In this document: in pieces, positions 1 to 7,758 of the stretch
How positions within the stretch are numbered: the stretch's first letter is position 1
Layout of the letters: each line of letters opens with the position of its first letter
Source: Streptomyces sp. NBC_01268
GTDB lineage: Bacteria; Actinomycetota; Actinomycetes; Streptomycetales; Streptomycetaceae
DNA: 64,000 nucleotides
Direction of reading: 5' to 3'
Assembly: GCF_036240795.1 (NCBI RefSeq)
Contig: NZ_CP108454.1
Location: forward strand, 186,001-250,000
Notes under the pieces: generated by a model
What the model was told of the DNA's origin: nothing
The model's database searches: none
What the model saw: the letters and a program-made list of their open reading frames with translations, nothing else
Position numbers and translations under genes: made by a program

Positions 1-1
1 C

Positions 2-1144
2 CGGCGCGGGATCAACGCCGAGCGGCGCGCGCTGGACGTCCGCGAGACGCGGGTGCAGGGCGCGCTCGCGCTGATGGCGGCCGTCGTCCCCGGCCTGGGG
101 TTGTTGTGGGTCGTCTCCGCGGCTCGGGCGGGCCGGTTCTCGATCGGCGAGGTCACGGTGTTCCTCGCGGCGGTCGCCGGGGTGCAGACCGCCATCTCCA
201 TGCTGGCCGCCGAGATCGCCCGCGTCTACCAGGCACTCCTGCTGTTCGAGCACTACGTGGCGGTGACGACGGCCGGTCCGGACCTGCCGGTGACGGTCCC
301 GCCCGTCTCCCTGCCCCCGCTCCAACGCGGCATCGAACTGCGCGGCGTATGGTTCCGCTACTCCGACGACCACCCGTGGATCCTGCGCGACGTCGACCTG
401 ACCATCCCGGCGGGCGGTTCGCTCGCCCTGGTCGGACTCAACGGCGCCGGCAAGTCCACCCTCATCAAGCTGTTGTGCCGGTTCTACGACCCGACCCGCG
501 GCACCGTCCTCTGGGACGGCGTGGACATCCGCGACGCGGACGTGACCCGTCTGCGCGAGCGGATCAGCGCCACCTTCCAGGACTTCGTGCAGTACGAGAT
601 GACCGCGGCGGAGAACATCTCCCTCGGGGACGCGTCGGCACAGGGAGACATGCCCCGCGTTCGGGCCGCCGCGGACCGCGCCGGTGTACACAAGAGCCTG
701 GCGCAACTGCCGCACGGGTACGAGACGTTGCTGACCCGCGTGTTCTCCCATGAGTCCGACGACGACCACCCCGCGCCCGGGGTGGTGCTCTCCGGGGGGC
801 AGTGGCAGCGACTCGCCGTGGCGCGCGCGTTCCTGCGCGAGCGGCGGGATCTGGTGATCCTCGACGAACCCTCCGCCGGACTCGATGCCGAAGCGGAGCA
901 CGAGGTCCACACGTCCTTGCGCCGCTACCGCGCGGGGCAGACCAGTCTGCTCATCTCCCACCGCCTCAACACGGTCCGCGACGCCGACCGCATCGTCGTG
1001 CTGTCCGACGGACGGGTCGTGGAGCAGGGCGATCACGAGGAACTCATGGCCGCCGACGGCCGGTACGCCCGGCTGTTCATGCTCCAGGCAGCCGGCTACC
1101 GAATCCCGTCGTCGACGCTCCTCAAGCCGATCGGAGAGCGATGA
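2..1144 (+). CDS. ABC exporter, permease-ATPase fusion (C-terminal part)
   Basis: The reading frame is open from base 2 and the gene begins before the window, so only the last membrane helices and the ATPase remain. Two hydrophobic segments (around nt 55-210) precede a full nucleotide-binding domain: Walker A GLNGAGKST near nt 434, signature LSGGQ followed by WQRLA near nt 788, Walker B LVILDEP near nt 850 and the H-loop LLISHRL near nt 950. An acidic, histidine-containing insert before the signature motif is a feature I associate with exporters found in Streptomyces peptide clusters. The stop overlaps the next start (ATGA at 1141), so it is translationally coupled to the signal peptidase gene. 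Export of a peptide or small protein is inferred from context; substrate unknown. Confidence 0.93.
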   Translation, partial: RRGINAERRALDVRETRVQGALALMAAVVPGLGLLWVVSAARAGRFSIGEVTVFLAAVAGVQTAISMLAAEIARVYQALLLFEHYVAVTTAGPDLPVTVPPVSLPPLQRGIELRGVWFRYSDDHPWILRDVDLTIPAGGSLALVGLNGAGKSTLIKLLCRFYDPTRGTVLWDGVDIRDADVTRLRERISATFQDFVQYEMTAAENISLGDASAQGDMPRVRAAADRAGVHKSLAQLPHGYETLLTRVFSHESDDDHPAPGVVLSGGQWQRLAVARAFLRERRDLVILDEPSAGLDAEAEHEVHTSLRRYRAGQTSLLISHRLNTVRDADRIVVLSDGRVVEQGDHEELMAADGRYARLFMLQAAGYRIPSSTLLKPIGER

Positions 1145-1950
1145 CCGCCGAACCCGGTACGGAGCGGGGTGTGGTCCGGGTACGTCACGACTGGTCCGGA
1201 CAGCCTCCCCACCCGACCGTGCCGCGGCCGCCGGACCCGCACCGCCGCCGAGCCGGCTCAGCCGCCGCCGTCACCGGCGCGCCCGCCCTGGCGGCGGCCG
1301 CGTCGATCACCGCGGGCGCCTGCCTCCCCGTGGATCGTGGACTGCTGTACGCGCTACCGCCGCTGCTGGTCTGCATCGTCGTGACCGCCCGTCGGCTCCT
1401 CGCCCGTCGTCTCGCCGCGGTCACCGTGCGCGGCCGGAGCATGGAACCCTCCTACCACGACGGCGACCGCGTCCTGGTACGGCGTACCGGCACCCCCGCG
1501 GCGGGAGAGGTCGTCGTGGTGGAGCAGCCGGGAGCGGACGGCCGGTGGCTCGGCCCCCCGCCGGCCTCCGGAGCGGACGACGCGAGGTTGTCCGGACGCC
1601 GTTGGCTCATCAAACGCGTCGCCGCCGTACCCGGTGAGCCGGTGCCGCGTGCGGACTTTCCCGCGCTGGCCCATGCCGAGGAGGACGCCGTCCCCCCGGG
1701 CAAGGTCGTGCTGGTCGGGGACAACCGGCGGCTGAGCCTCGACTCGCGGCGGATCGGCTACTTCCCCGCGGAACGCGTGCTCGGCGTCGTCGTACGCGGA
1801 GCTCATCCGGCGCCGGGCCACCGGACCGCGCCGGAACGGAACGCGCCTCGGGCCGCCGCGCAGGCGTCTCGACCGGGACGCGCCCCCCACACCACCACCT
1901 CGCTCCACTCCCGATCCCGACACACCCCAAGAGGAAAGGAATCCCCATGA
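1141..1950 (+). CDS. S26 family signal peptidase
   Basis: A 269-residue membrane peptidase of the LepB/SipS type, which cleaves Sec signal peptides at the outer face of the membrane. The catalytic serine is S100 in GRSMEPSYHDGD, the general-base lysine is K158 in RWLIKRVAAVPG, and the conserved GDN...SxDSR box is at residues 193-203. One hydrophobic stretch (about residues 66-82) lies just before the catalytic box, the usual single anchor. The C-terminal 40 residues are basic and low-complexity. The ATG at 1141 was chosen because it overlaps the exporter stop (ATGA); earlier in-frame starts lie inside the exporter gene. Its own stop overlaps the next start in the same way. This arrangement suggests a processing enzyme dedicated to the products of this operon. 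Confidence 0.92.
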   Translation: MTAEPGTERGVVRVRHDWSGQPPHPTVPRPPDPHRRRAGSAAAVTGAPALAAAASITAGACLPVDRGLLYALPPLLVCIVVTARRLLARRLAAVTVRGRSMEPSYHDGDRVLVRRTGTPAAGEVVVVEQPGADGRWLGPPPASGADDARLSGRRWLIKRVAAVPGEPVPRADFPALAHAEEDAVPPGKVVLVGDNRRLSLDSRRIGYFPAERVLGVVVRGAHPAPGHRTAPERNAPRAAAQASRPGRAPHTTTSLHSRSRHTPRGKESP

Positions 1951-2405
1951 TCACCCGTATCGCGCGGCGTACCCGCCGCGCCCTCTCCGCCGCAGGTGCC
2001 GCCACGGTGGCCTTCACCGCCCTCGGCGTGGCCCTGCCCGCCCCGGCCCAGGCGGCCGGCTGCGAGACCCTGTCCGCCACGGTGCGGAACTCCGCCGGAC
2101 TCAGCGGCGGCCACGTCCAGGCGACGGTCTGCATCTACAGCGCCAGCGCCGACTTCAACGACTCGTACTTCAACTACGTCCAGGACTACCAGGCCGACGG
2201 AGTCGCCGCCCGCGCCTACGTGACCACCCCCGGCTTCCTCTACGGGCCCCTCGCCACCGACGACACCTCCACCTCCGGCGGCCAGGACATGGTCTGGGAA
2301 TCGACCGACTCCGACGTCGCGTGGGTCCGCGTGTGGGTGTGCCTCGGCAAGTCCTACCCGGGCCAGAGCGGCGCGCGCTGCGCCTCCGACATCACCTACG
2401 CATGA
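1947..2405 (+). CDS. small secreted four-cysteine protein
   Basis: A 152-residue protein with a classical signal peptide: a basic start (MITRIARRTRR), a hydrophobic core and a PAQA/A cleavage site near residue 36. The mature part has four cysteines (GCET, TVCIY, WVCLG, ARCAS), so two disulfides are possible, and many aromatic and acidic residues. No known domain was recognised. The start overlaps the signal peptidase stop (ATGA at 1947), with an AAGAGGAAAGGAA ribosome site upstream. The C-terminal WVC...C segment resembles that of the next gene, so the two may be diverged paralogues. It is a likely substrate of the preceding peptidase and perhaps the functional product of the operon. Confidence 0.85.
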   Translation: MITRIARRTRRALSAAGAATVAFTALGVALPAPAQAAGCETLSATVRNSAGLSGGHVQATVCIYSASADFNDSYFNYVQDYQADGVAARAYVTTPGFLYGPLATDDTSTSGGQDMVWESTDSDVAWVRVWVCLGKSYPGQSGARCASDITYA

Positions 2406-2445
2406 CATCGACGCTCACCGGCTCCCGGTGAAGGAAGGGGCTTCC

Positions 2446-2802
2446 ATGCGCAACGCCTCCCGCTTGGCGGTGGCCGTCGCCGGCGCCGCCGCGACCGTCC
2501 TGTGGTTCTCGACGTCGGCCCACGCCGATGCCGTGGTCAGCAACGGATACGCCGACGGCGGATTCATCAGCTACGGCGACAAGATCTGGGTCGAGCACTA
2601 CGAGGGCCGTACGAGTTCCGTCGAGTGGTTCACGAACTACGGCCGTTCGGGTTCCTGCAGCGTGACCACCCCAGCGGTATCGAAGACCTGCAACTACGAC
2701 ATGCGCGAGGACGGAACCATCACCCTCTGGGTCTGCACCACGGGGCCCGACCTGGGCAACGACGAGTGCAGCACGCCGGTGACCGACCGGATCGGCGGCT
2801 GA
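2446..2802 (+). CDS. small secreted four-cysteine protein, second of pair
   Basis: A 118-residue protein from the ATG at 2446, which has a GAAGGAAGGGG ribosome site; a GTG 18 bases earlier is less likely. A signal peptide ends at SAHA/D near residue 28. The mature chain contains four cysteines (GSCSV, KTCNY, WVCTT, DECST). The end, LWVCTTGPDLGNDECST, has the same WVC-x(n)-C layout as the preceding protein, and both chains are rich in Tyr/Trp and Asp. There is no recognised family. It lies 40 bases after the previous gene and directly before a 14-bp hairpin, so it is the last gene of the exporter/peptidase operon. Confidence 0.83.
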   Translation: MRNASRLAVAVAGAAATVLWFSTSAHADAVVSNGYADGGFISYGDKIWVEHYEGRTSSVEWFTNYGRSGSCSVTTPAVSKTCNYDMREDGTITLWVCTTGPDLGNDECSTPVTDRIGG

Positions 2803-2806
2803 GTCA

Positions 2807-2840
2807 CGCGGTCGTGAGCCGAACGGGGCTCACGACCGCG
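2807..2840 (+). terminator. 14-bp perfect hairpin, operon terminator
   Basis: The arms CGCGGTCGTGAGCC (2807-2820) and GGCTCACGACCGCG (2827-2840) are perfectly complementary around a six-base loop. The hairpin begins five bases after the stop codon of the last gene of the exporter operon. It has no T-tract, which is usual for Streptomyces. Confidence 0.85.
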
Positions 2841-2958
2841 GGGGCGGAAGGGCGTGCATGGGAGGGAGGTTCGAGGGCATGCGGGAGGAGAGCGGAAGAC
2901 ATGGCCGCTCCATCTGGGCCCATGGCCTCCCCCGCCCGTGGGTCCGGCAGGGTGAAGA

Positions 2959-2989
2959 CCGGCCCGCACCAGTGGTGGGTGCGGGCCGG
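2959..2989. terminator. 12-bp hairpin in gene-poor stretch
   Basis: CCGGCCCGCACC (2959-2970) pairs with GGTGCGGGCCGG (2978-2989) around a seven-base loop. It lies in a gene-free stretch after the first operon, so it may be a second terminator or part of decayed DNA. Confidence 0.55.
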
Positions 2990-3049
2990 CCGCCCAGGCG
3001 CTCCGGCCAGTCCTGCCGTCGGCCATGCGAGCCGGTGAGCGGCTGGTGG

Positions 3050-3345
3050 GCCTATGTGGAGGAACGGACCCGCCGAGAGGTCGACGCGGACGTGCTGCGC
3101 GACCGCCGGATGTCGGCGGTCAGGTCCGTGTGGCAGACCCTGAGCCCGTTGGGCTCCCGGCGTTGGCTCCGAAGAGGCCGGCCGGGCGCTGGCCGAGCAC
3201 CTTGGCGTGCCGTTCCCCTTCGCTTCCCCGCACATCCCGGACGACGACTCCCCGCGGTGGCGGACGCTCCGGCAGGCGGCGAAAGGACCCCGCCTGAGGG
3301 CGCGTCTTGTCAGCCGGCACGCCCACGACAGCTCGCCGTCCTCGT
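3050..3345 (+). pseudogene. possible decayed coding remnant
   Basis: No intact gene was found between 2841 and 3455. Two pieces look coding-like in adjacent frames: one from about 3053 (EERTRREVDADVLRDRRMSA...) and one from about 3168 to a stop at 3345 (EEAGRALAEHLGVPFPF..., then PHIPDDDSPRWRTLRQAAKG). Their residue composition is protein-like, unlike the Arg/Pro-rich shadow frames, and a frameshift would join them. I do not recognise the family, and this could be chance. Confidence 0.3.
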
Positions 3346-3455
3346 GAAGGGTGCCCGGGAGGTCAGGAGGGGCGGATCCAGCCTTGGGCGTTCGCGAGGC
3401 ACGGACCGGGGGGCTCTCATTGACGGCTCGGTCGGGGTGGTGTGACGATGCGCCG

Positions 3456-4639
3456 ATGTCGGAGCTGCACGCCCGGATGGCCGCCCGGGTCGGTGACCTC
3501 ACGGCCGTCGTGATCGCGCGCTGCGCGGCGGAGGCGCCGTTCTACGCGGCGCTGCCCCGCGCCACCCTCCAGGGCGAGGTGGCGCGGTCCGTCGAGGCGG
3601 TGCACGCGCTGTTGCTCCGGGCACTGCGCGACGGCGGCGTCGGAGTCCGATGGGGCCGAGCGATCTGACCCGGCTCATCGAGTGGTCGGCGCGCCGGGCG
3701 GAGGAGCGGGTCCCCCTGGAGGCGGCGATCACCGCGTACCTGATCGGCGCCGAAGTGTGGTGGCAGACACTGGCCGAGGTCGCGGAGCCCGGTGAGCTGG
3801 CCGGGGCCGGCGGCACGCTGCTCGCCTGCCTGCACGCCGCTCTGCCCGCGGTCGTCCTCGCCCACCAGAACGCCCAGGAGGACCTCCACAGCGAGGACAG
3901 GCGCGTACGGCGGGCGCTGCTCGACGCCCTGCTGGCAGGACGGCCGTACGAGGAGCTGGCGGGCGTGGCGCGGGTGGCCGTGGCGGGTGCGTACGAGGTG
4001 GTGGCCTTCCGGTTCGAGTCCGATCCGCCGAGCAGACTGGTGCAGTCCTCGCTCGACGCCTTCACAGGGATCCCCGTGCTGATGGACCACGTCGCTCGGA
4101 TCGCCGTGCTGCCGGGCAGGCCCGACGTACCGGGCCTGGTGGCCCGGTTGGCCAAGGACGTGGGGCAGCCCGTGCGGGCCGCCGCCGGCCACGCCTCCGC
4201 GCCGGGGGCCATCGCCTCGGCGGCGCAGGAGGCCGGCCGCGTGCTGGATCTCGTCCTGCGCCTGCGACGCCCGCCCGGCTGCTACCGCCTCGACGACGTG
4301 CTGCTGGAGCACCAGCTCGCGCGCCCCGGGGTCGGCCTGGTGCGGCTGGCGGCCAAACTCGACCCCTTGGAGGAGCATCCGTACCTGCTCGAGACGGTGC
4401 GCGTGTGCGTGGAGCAGGGGCTCAACCGTCGCCGGACGGCGTTGGAGCTGTGCGTCCACCGCAACACCCTGGACTACCGGTTGCAGCGGGTGACCGCGCT
4501 GACGGGCCTCAACCTCGCGGTTCCCGCGCAGGCGCGGCTGATCCAGGCGGCGCTCGTGGCGAGGGACCTGACCGGACGCGGGGAGGACCGCGGGGTCCTC
4601 GGTGGGCAGGGTTCCTCAGGGGCTGCGGACGGCGGATGA
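3456..4639 (+). pseudogene. PucR/CdaR-type regulator, frameshifted
   Basis: Two overlapping frames together give one PucR-type transcriptional regulator of about 390 residues. The N-terminal part runs from ATG 3456 (MSELHARMAARVGDLTAVVI...) to about 3640 in one frame. The rest continues in another frame from about 3650 (LTRLIEWSARRAEERVPLEA...) to 4639. The C-terminus carries the family helix-turn-helix (CVEQGLNRRRTALELCVHRN, then TLDYRLQRV). Neither half is complete alone: the first lacks the DNA-binding domain and the second lacks the normal start. The shift lies in the GC-rich run GACGGCGGCGTCGGAGTCC, which could also be a base-calling error. If genuine, the regulator is inactive. Targets are unknown; the carboxylesterase gene converges on its 3' end. 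Confidence 0.8.
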
Positions 4640-4678
4640 ACCACGGCCGGTGCCGGCGGGCGCTCGGCTGGTCATCTC

Positions 4679-6079
4679 TCAGAGCCAGGCGCCGAGTTCC
4701 TCGTGCCGGGGGGACAGGACCGTGCCGACGCCGGGGTGGTCGAAGACCATGAGGGGCCGGTCCGGGCTCCAGCCGGGCCAGCCCGGCTGTCCGGTGGTGG
4801 CGAAGGCGACCCAGGCCCGGTGCATGGCGTCGGCCAGTGGCTGGGGCGCACCGGGCCCGGTCAGGTCCTCGGCGGCGCGCAGGTTGTCGAAGACGAAGCC
4901 GATCTCCAGCGCATGGCACGCGCCGAGCTCCATCACGGGCGAGCGCCAGCCGAATTCGTAGACGAAGGTGCGGGCGGGCCGGGAGTCGGCGAGGCGGTTG
5001 AGCGGTCCCCGCAGCAGCAGGTCGGTGGCGATCTCTCCGAGGATCTCACCGGGTTTGGCGTGCGGCCGGGTGGCCCGGTAGAGCCGCGCCAGGCGCTGCG
5101 GGACACCGGCCTTCAGCAGGGCCAGCCGCAGGGTGAGCCGGCTGATCCGGTCCACGGTTCCGCCCGGCACGAGCCACAGTCGGTACTCCTCCCGGTTGCA
5201 GCCCAGCAGCAGATCGGCCTCGGGTGGGGGCGGGGCGGCCGGCACCACGTCGCCGTCGACGACGATGTGGAAGCCGGGACCGCCGCCGATGGGATCGGAC
5301 CGGTCGACGACGGCGGCCTGCGCGTCCAGCAGCAGGTCCCGGTCCACCGTCGCGAACGCCGCGGCGGTGGCCGGGATCCGCAGTCTCCTCGCCATCGACC
5401 GTACCGACTTCGCACCCTCACGGCGCGACACCGTGTGCGGCGGGCCGCTCTGCAGGACCGCCCGCCGGAACAGTCCTGTCGCGCGCGGGCTCGTCATGAG
5501 GGCCGCGATGCTGATCGCACCGGCGGACTCCCCGCACACGGTGACGTTCGCCGGATCTCCGCCGAAGGCGGCGATGTTGTCGCGGACCCAGGTGAGGGCC
5601 GCGATCTGGTCGAGGAGGCCCCGGTTGTCGGGGGCGTCGGGGAACACCCCGAACCCCTCCACGCCGAGCCGGTAGTTGAAGGAGACGAGGACCACCCCGT
5701 CGCGCGCGAAGGCGCCCCCGTCGTAGAGCGGCAGGCTCGACGAACCGTTGCGCAGGGATCCCCCGTGGATCCAGACCAGGACGGGCAGCCGGCCCTCGCC
5801 GACGGATGGGGTCCAGACGTTGAGGTTGAGACAGGCGTCCCCGGCGATGCTCGGGTCGGGTATCAGCCGGTCGAGGGGCGGGCGGTAGGGGCGCTTGGGG
5901 GCGGTCGGCCCGTACTCCAGAGCGTCTCGCACCCCTTCCCAGGACTCGACCGGGGCAGGAGCCCGGAAGCGGTGGGCGCCGAAGGGCGCGGCGGCGTAGG
6001 GGATGCCGAGGAAGGTGGCGATCCCGTCGTGGAATCGGCCTCGGACCTTTCCCTGCCCGGTGGTCGCGATGGCGTCCAT
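4679..6079 (-). CDS. type B carboxylesterase
   Basis: A 466-residue alpha/beta-hydrolase of the carboxylesterase type B (COesterase) family, which hydrolyses carboxylic esters. The nucleophile elbow GESAGA puts the serine at residue 185. The oxyanion-hole HGGS motif follows VWIHGG, and a histidine in ELGACHALEIGFVF near the C-terminus fits the usual catalytic position. The family N-terminal pattern GIPYAAAPFGAHRF is present. The start at 6079 (MDAIATTGQGKVRG) has a GGAAGGA site; longer versions lack one. There is no signal peptide, so it is probably cytoplasmic. The downstream neighbour is the convergent broken regulator; upstream on the same strand there is a gap before the secreted hydrolase. 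Confidence 0.93.
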   Translation of the reverse strand: MDAIATTGQGKVRGRFHDGIATFLGIPYAAAPFGAHRFRAPAPVESWEGVRDALEYGPTAPKRPYRPPLDRLIPDPSIAGDACLNLNVWTPSVGEGRLPVLVWIHGGSLRNGSSSLPLYDGGAFARDGVVLVSFNYRLGVEGFGVFPDAPDNRGLLDQIAALTWVRDNIAAFGGDPANVTVCGESAGAISIAALMTSPRATGLFRRAVLQSGPPHTVSRREGAKSVRSMARRLRIPATAAAFATVDRDLLLDAQAAVVDRSDPIGGGPGFHIVVDGDVVPAAPPPPEADLLLGCNREEYRLWLVPGGTVDRISRLTLRLALLKAGVPQRLARLYRATRPHAKPGEILGEIATDLLLRGPLNRLADSRPARTFVYEFGWRSPVMELGACHALEIGFVFDNLRAAEDLTGPGAPQPLADAMHRAWVAFATTGQPGWPGWSPDRPLMVFDHPGVGTVLSPRHEELGAWL

Positions 6080-6197
6080 GGCGGTCCTTCCGTCAGTGAA
6101 CGGGGGGCCGGCCGCCCTGACCGCGGGGAGCGTCAGGAGCGGGCGGCGTGGATCGGAACGGCCGCCGGTCACGGCGGAAGGGGTCTCCGGCAGCGGG

Positions 6198-7040
6198 TCA
6201 CCGGTCGGCGAGGCCGTTGCGGCGGACGTCGGACCAGGTGGCGCTGTCCGTGCAGATCCCGCAGTCGGGCCCGAAGAACTGTGCGCGCGCCGCCTGGTCC
6301 CCCATCAGCTGCGCCTTGAACCAGGCGGTGGTGGGCGCGGCGAACGGACCGGGGTCGCCCACGACCGTGAAGTGATCGGCGCCGCGCAGCTCCCCGTAGA
6401 CGGCCGGTATGTGGTCGGCGTCGTCGTAGAAGGCCTTGACCAGGAAGGGGAAGACGATGCTGTCCTTCTGCCCGGCCAGGAGCAGCGCGGGTCCGTGCAC
6501 GTCGTCGATGTCGGCCAGCGGCCCGGGCTGGATGGGCAGGATGGTGTCGATGCGCGGGTCCGCACCGACGACGATGGCGGCGGCGCCGCCCTGCGAGTGA
6601 CCGGAGGCGCCGATGTGCTCCAGGTCGACCCGGTCGTGGAAGACGCTGCCGGGGTCGGCGTCGCGGCGGGTGAGCATGTCGATCCCGGCGCGCATGGAGA
6701 TGCCGAGGTTGGACTGCGGGGTGTTGGCGGCGGCGACGATGAAGCCCTGACCGGCCCAGTGGAGCAACAGGTCCCGGTAGACGACCGGGAAGGCGAAGGT
6801 GCCGTTTCCCCATACGATCACGGGGTGCCGGCGGTCGCTGGTCGCGATGTCCCGCGGGTAGTACAGGGTGGTCACGACCCCGACCTCCACGGCGGTGGCG
6901 TAGGGGCCGGGAGCACCGTAGTCGGGCGCGGTCGCCTCGGCGGGGGCGCTCGTGGGCGACGCTGCCGCGCCGGCGCCGGCGGATGCCGTCAGGAGCAGCA
7001 GGGTCGAGGTCAGAGGGACGAGCAGTCTTCTCCACGGCAC
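6198..7040 (-). CDS. secreted PETase/chlorophyllase-like alpha/beta hydrolase
   Basis: A 280-residue secreted hydrolase. The first 27 residues are a signal peptide (MPWRRLLVPLTSTLLLL... then AGAGAA). The triad is visible: S149 in GHSQGG, D193 in GQKDS and H223 in GADHF. The order and spacing fit the dienelactone hydrolase/chlorophyllase group that includes polyester hydrolases and cutinases. A C-terminal pair CGIC may form a disulfide, as in some bacterial cutinases. Natural substrate unknown; ester or polyester hydrolysis outside the cell is inferred. It is transcribed toward the carboxylesterase gene with a 118-base gap. A small hairpin (7066-7073 with 7081-7088) lies upstream of its start. 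Confidence 0.88.
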   Translation of the reverse strand: MPWRRLLVPLTSTLLLLTASAGAGAAASPTSAPAEATAPDYGAPGPYATAVEVGVVTTLYYPRDIATSDRRHPVIVWGNGTFAFPVVYRDLLLHWAGQGFIVAAANTPQSNLGISMRAGIDMLTRRDADPGSVFHDRVDLEHIGASGHSQGGAAAIVVGADPRIDTILPIQPGPLADIDDVHGPALLLAGQKDSIVFPFLVKAFYDDADHIPAVYGELRGADHFTVVGDPGPFAAPTTAWFKAQLMGDQAARAQFFGPDCGICTDSATWSDVRRNGLADR

Positions 7041-7242
7041 AGCGGACTCCCGGGGTCGTCACGGTGAGCCGGACGGTTCATCCGGCTCCCACCTTGTCTG
7101 TTCGCACATCCTGGAGCAGGGCTCGCGTCCCGTCTCTGCGCCAGCGCGGCAAGCAGCGGCCTCGCGATGTGTGCAACATGCCGAGAGGCCTCGGCGCGGA
7201 GGGACCGGTGCTGCGCTCTGTGTTCCTCCGCCCGGGCCGGCC

Positions 7243-7758
7243 CTACGCCCGTGCGCGAGCCCTCGCCTTCCGCCGGTCTTTGCCGCCGTTCCACGACCGC
7301 ACGGCGAGGACGGCTGCCGATGCGGCGAACAGGCCGGCGGTGATCAGGAGCCACCGCCCCAGGAAGGTGTCGGCCGGGAGGCCCGTGGCGGCCGAGTAGT
7401 GACCGACCTGGCGGAGGATCAGTGGCCAGTACACGAGCAGCAGGACGCCGGAGACGAAGGCGGGTACCCGGACGTGGTTGACCCCGATCCGCGGTCTTCC
7501 CGGTGCCTTCGCCGGGCGGTGTCCCAGGACCCGTTGCACGGCCAGGTCGGTGCACGCGTACAGGGGCAGGAGGACGAGGTCGTGCAGGAGCGCCGCACCG
7601 ACGAACCACACGGCGACGCCGAGGGTGTCCCCTTCGAGCATGCGCAGACCCGCGTAGCAGGCCAGGGCGAAGGAGGCGAGGACGAGGAGGAGGTGGAGCG
7701 GCGAGGCTCCGTAGCGGCGCCGGAAGGCCGTGCGGAACGAGGGCCTGGAGGATGTCAT
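7243..7758 (-). CDS. integral membrane protein coupled to molybdoenzyme
   Basis: A 171-residue protein with about four predicted membrane helices (for example LHLLLVLASFALACYAGLRM and VWFVGAALLHDLVLLPLYAC) and a basic C-terminus. No cofactor motif stands out, although helix histidines (LLHDL, NHVRV) could bind heme. The start at 7758 overlaps the stop of the sulfite-oxidase-like gene, so the two are translationally coupled. It may anchor or help assemble that complex. Function unknown. Confidence 0.82.
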   Translation of the reverse strand: MTSSRPSFRTAFRRRYGASPLHLLLVLASFALACYAGLRMLEGDTLGVAVWFVGAALLHDLVLLPLYACTDLAVQRVLGHRPAKAPGRPRIGVNHVRVPAFVSGVLLLVYWPLILRQVGHYSAATGLPADTFLGRWLLITAGLFAASAAVLAVRSWNGGKDRRKARARARA

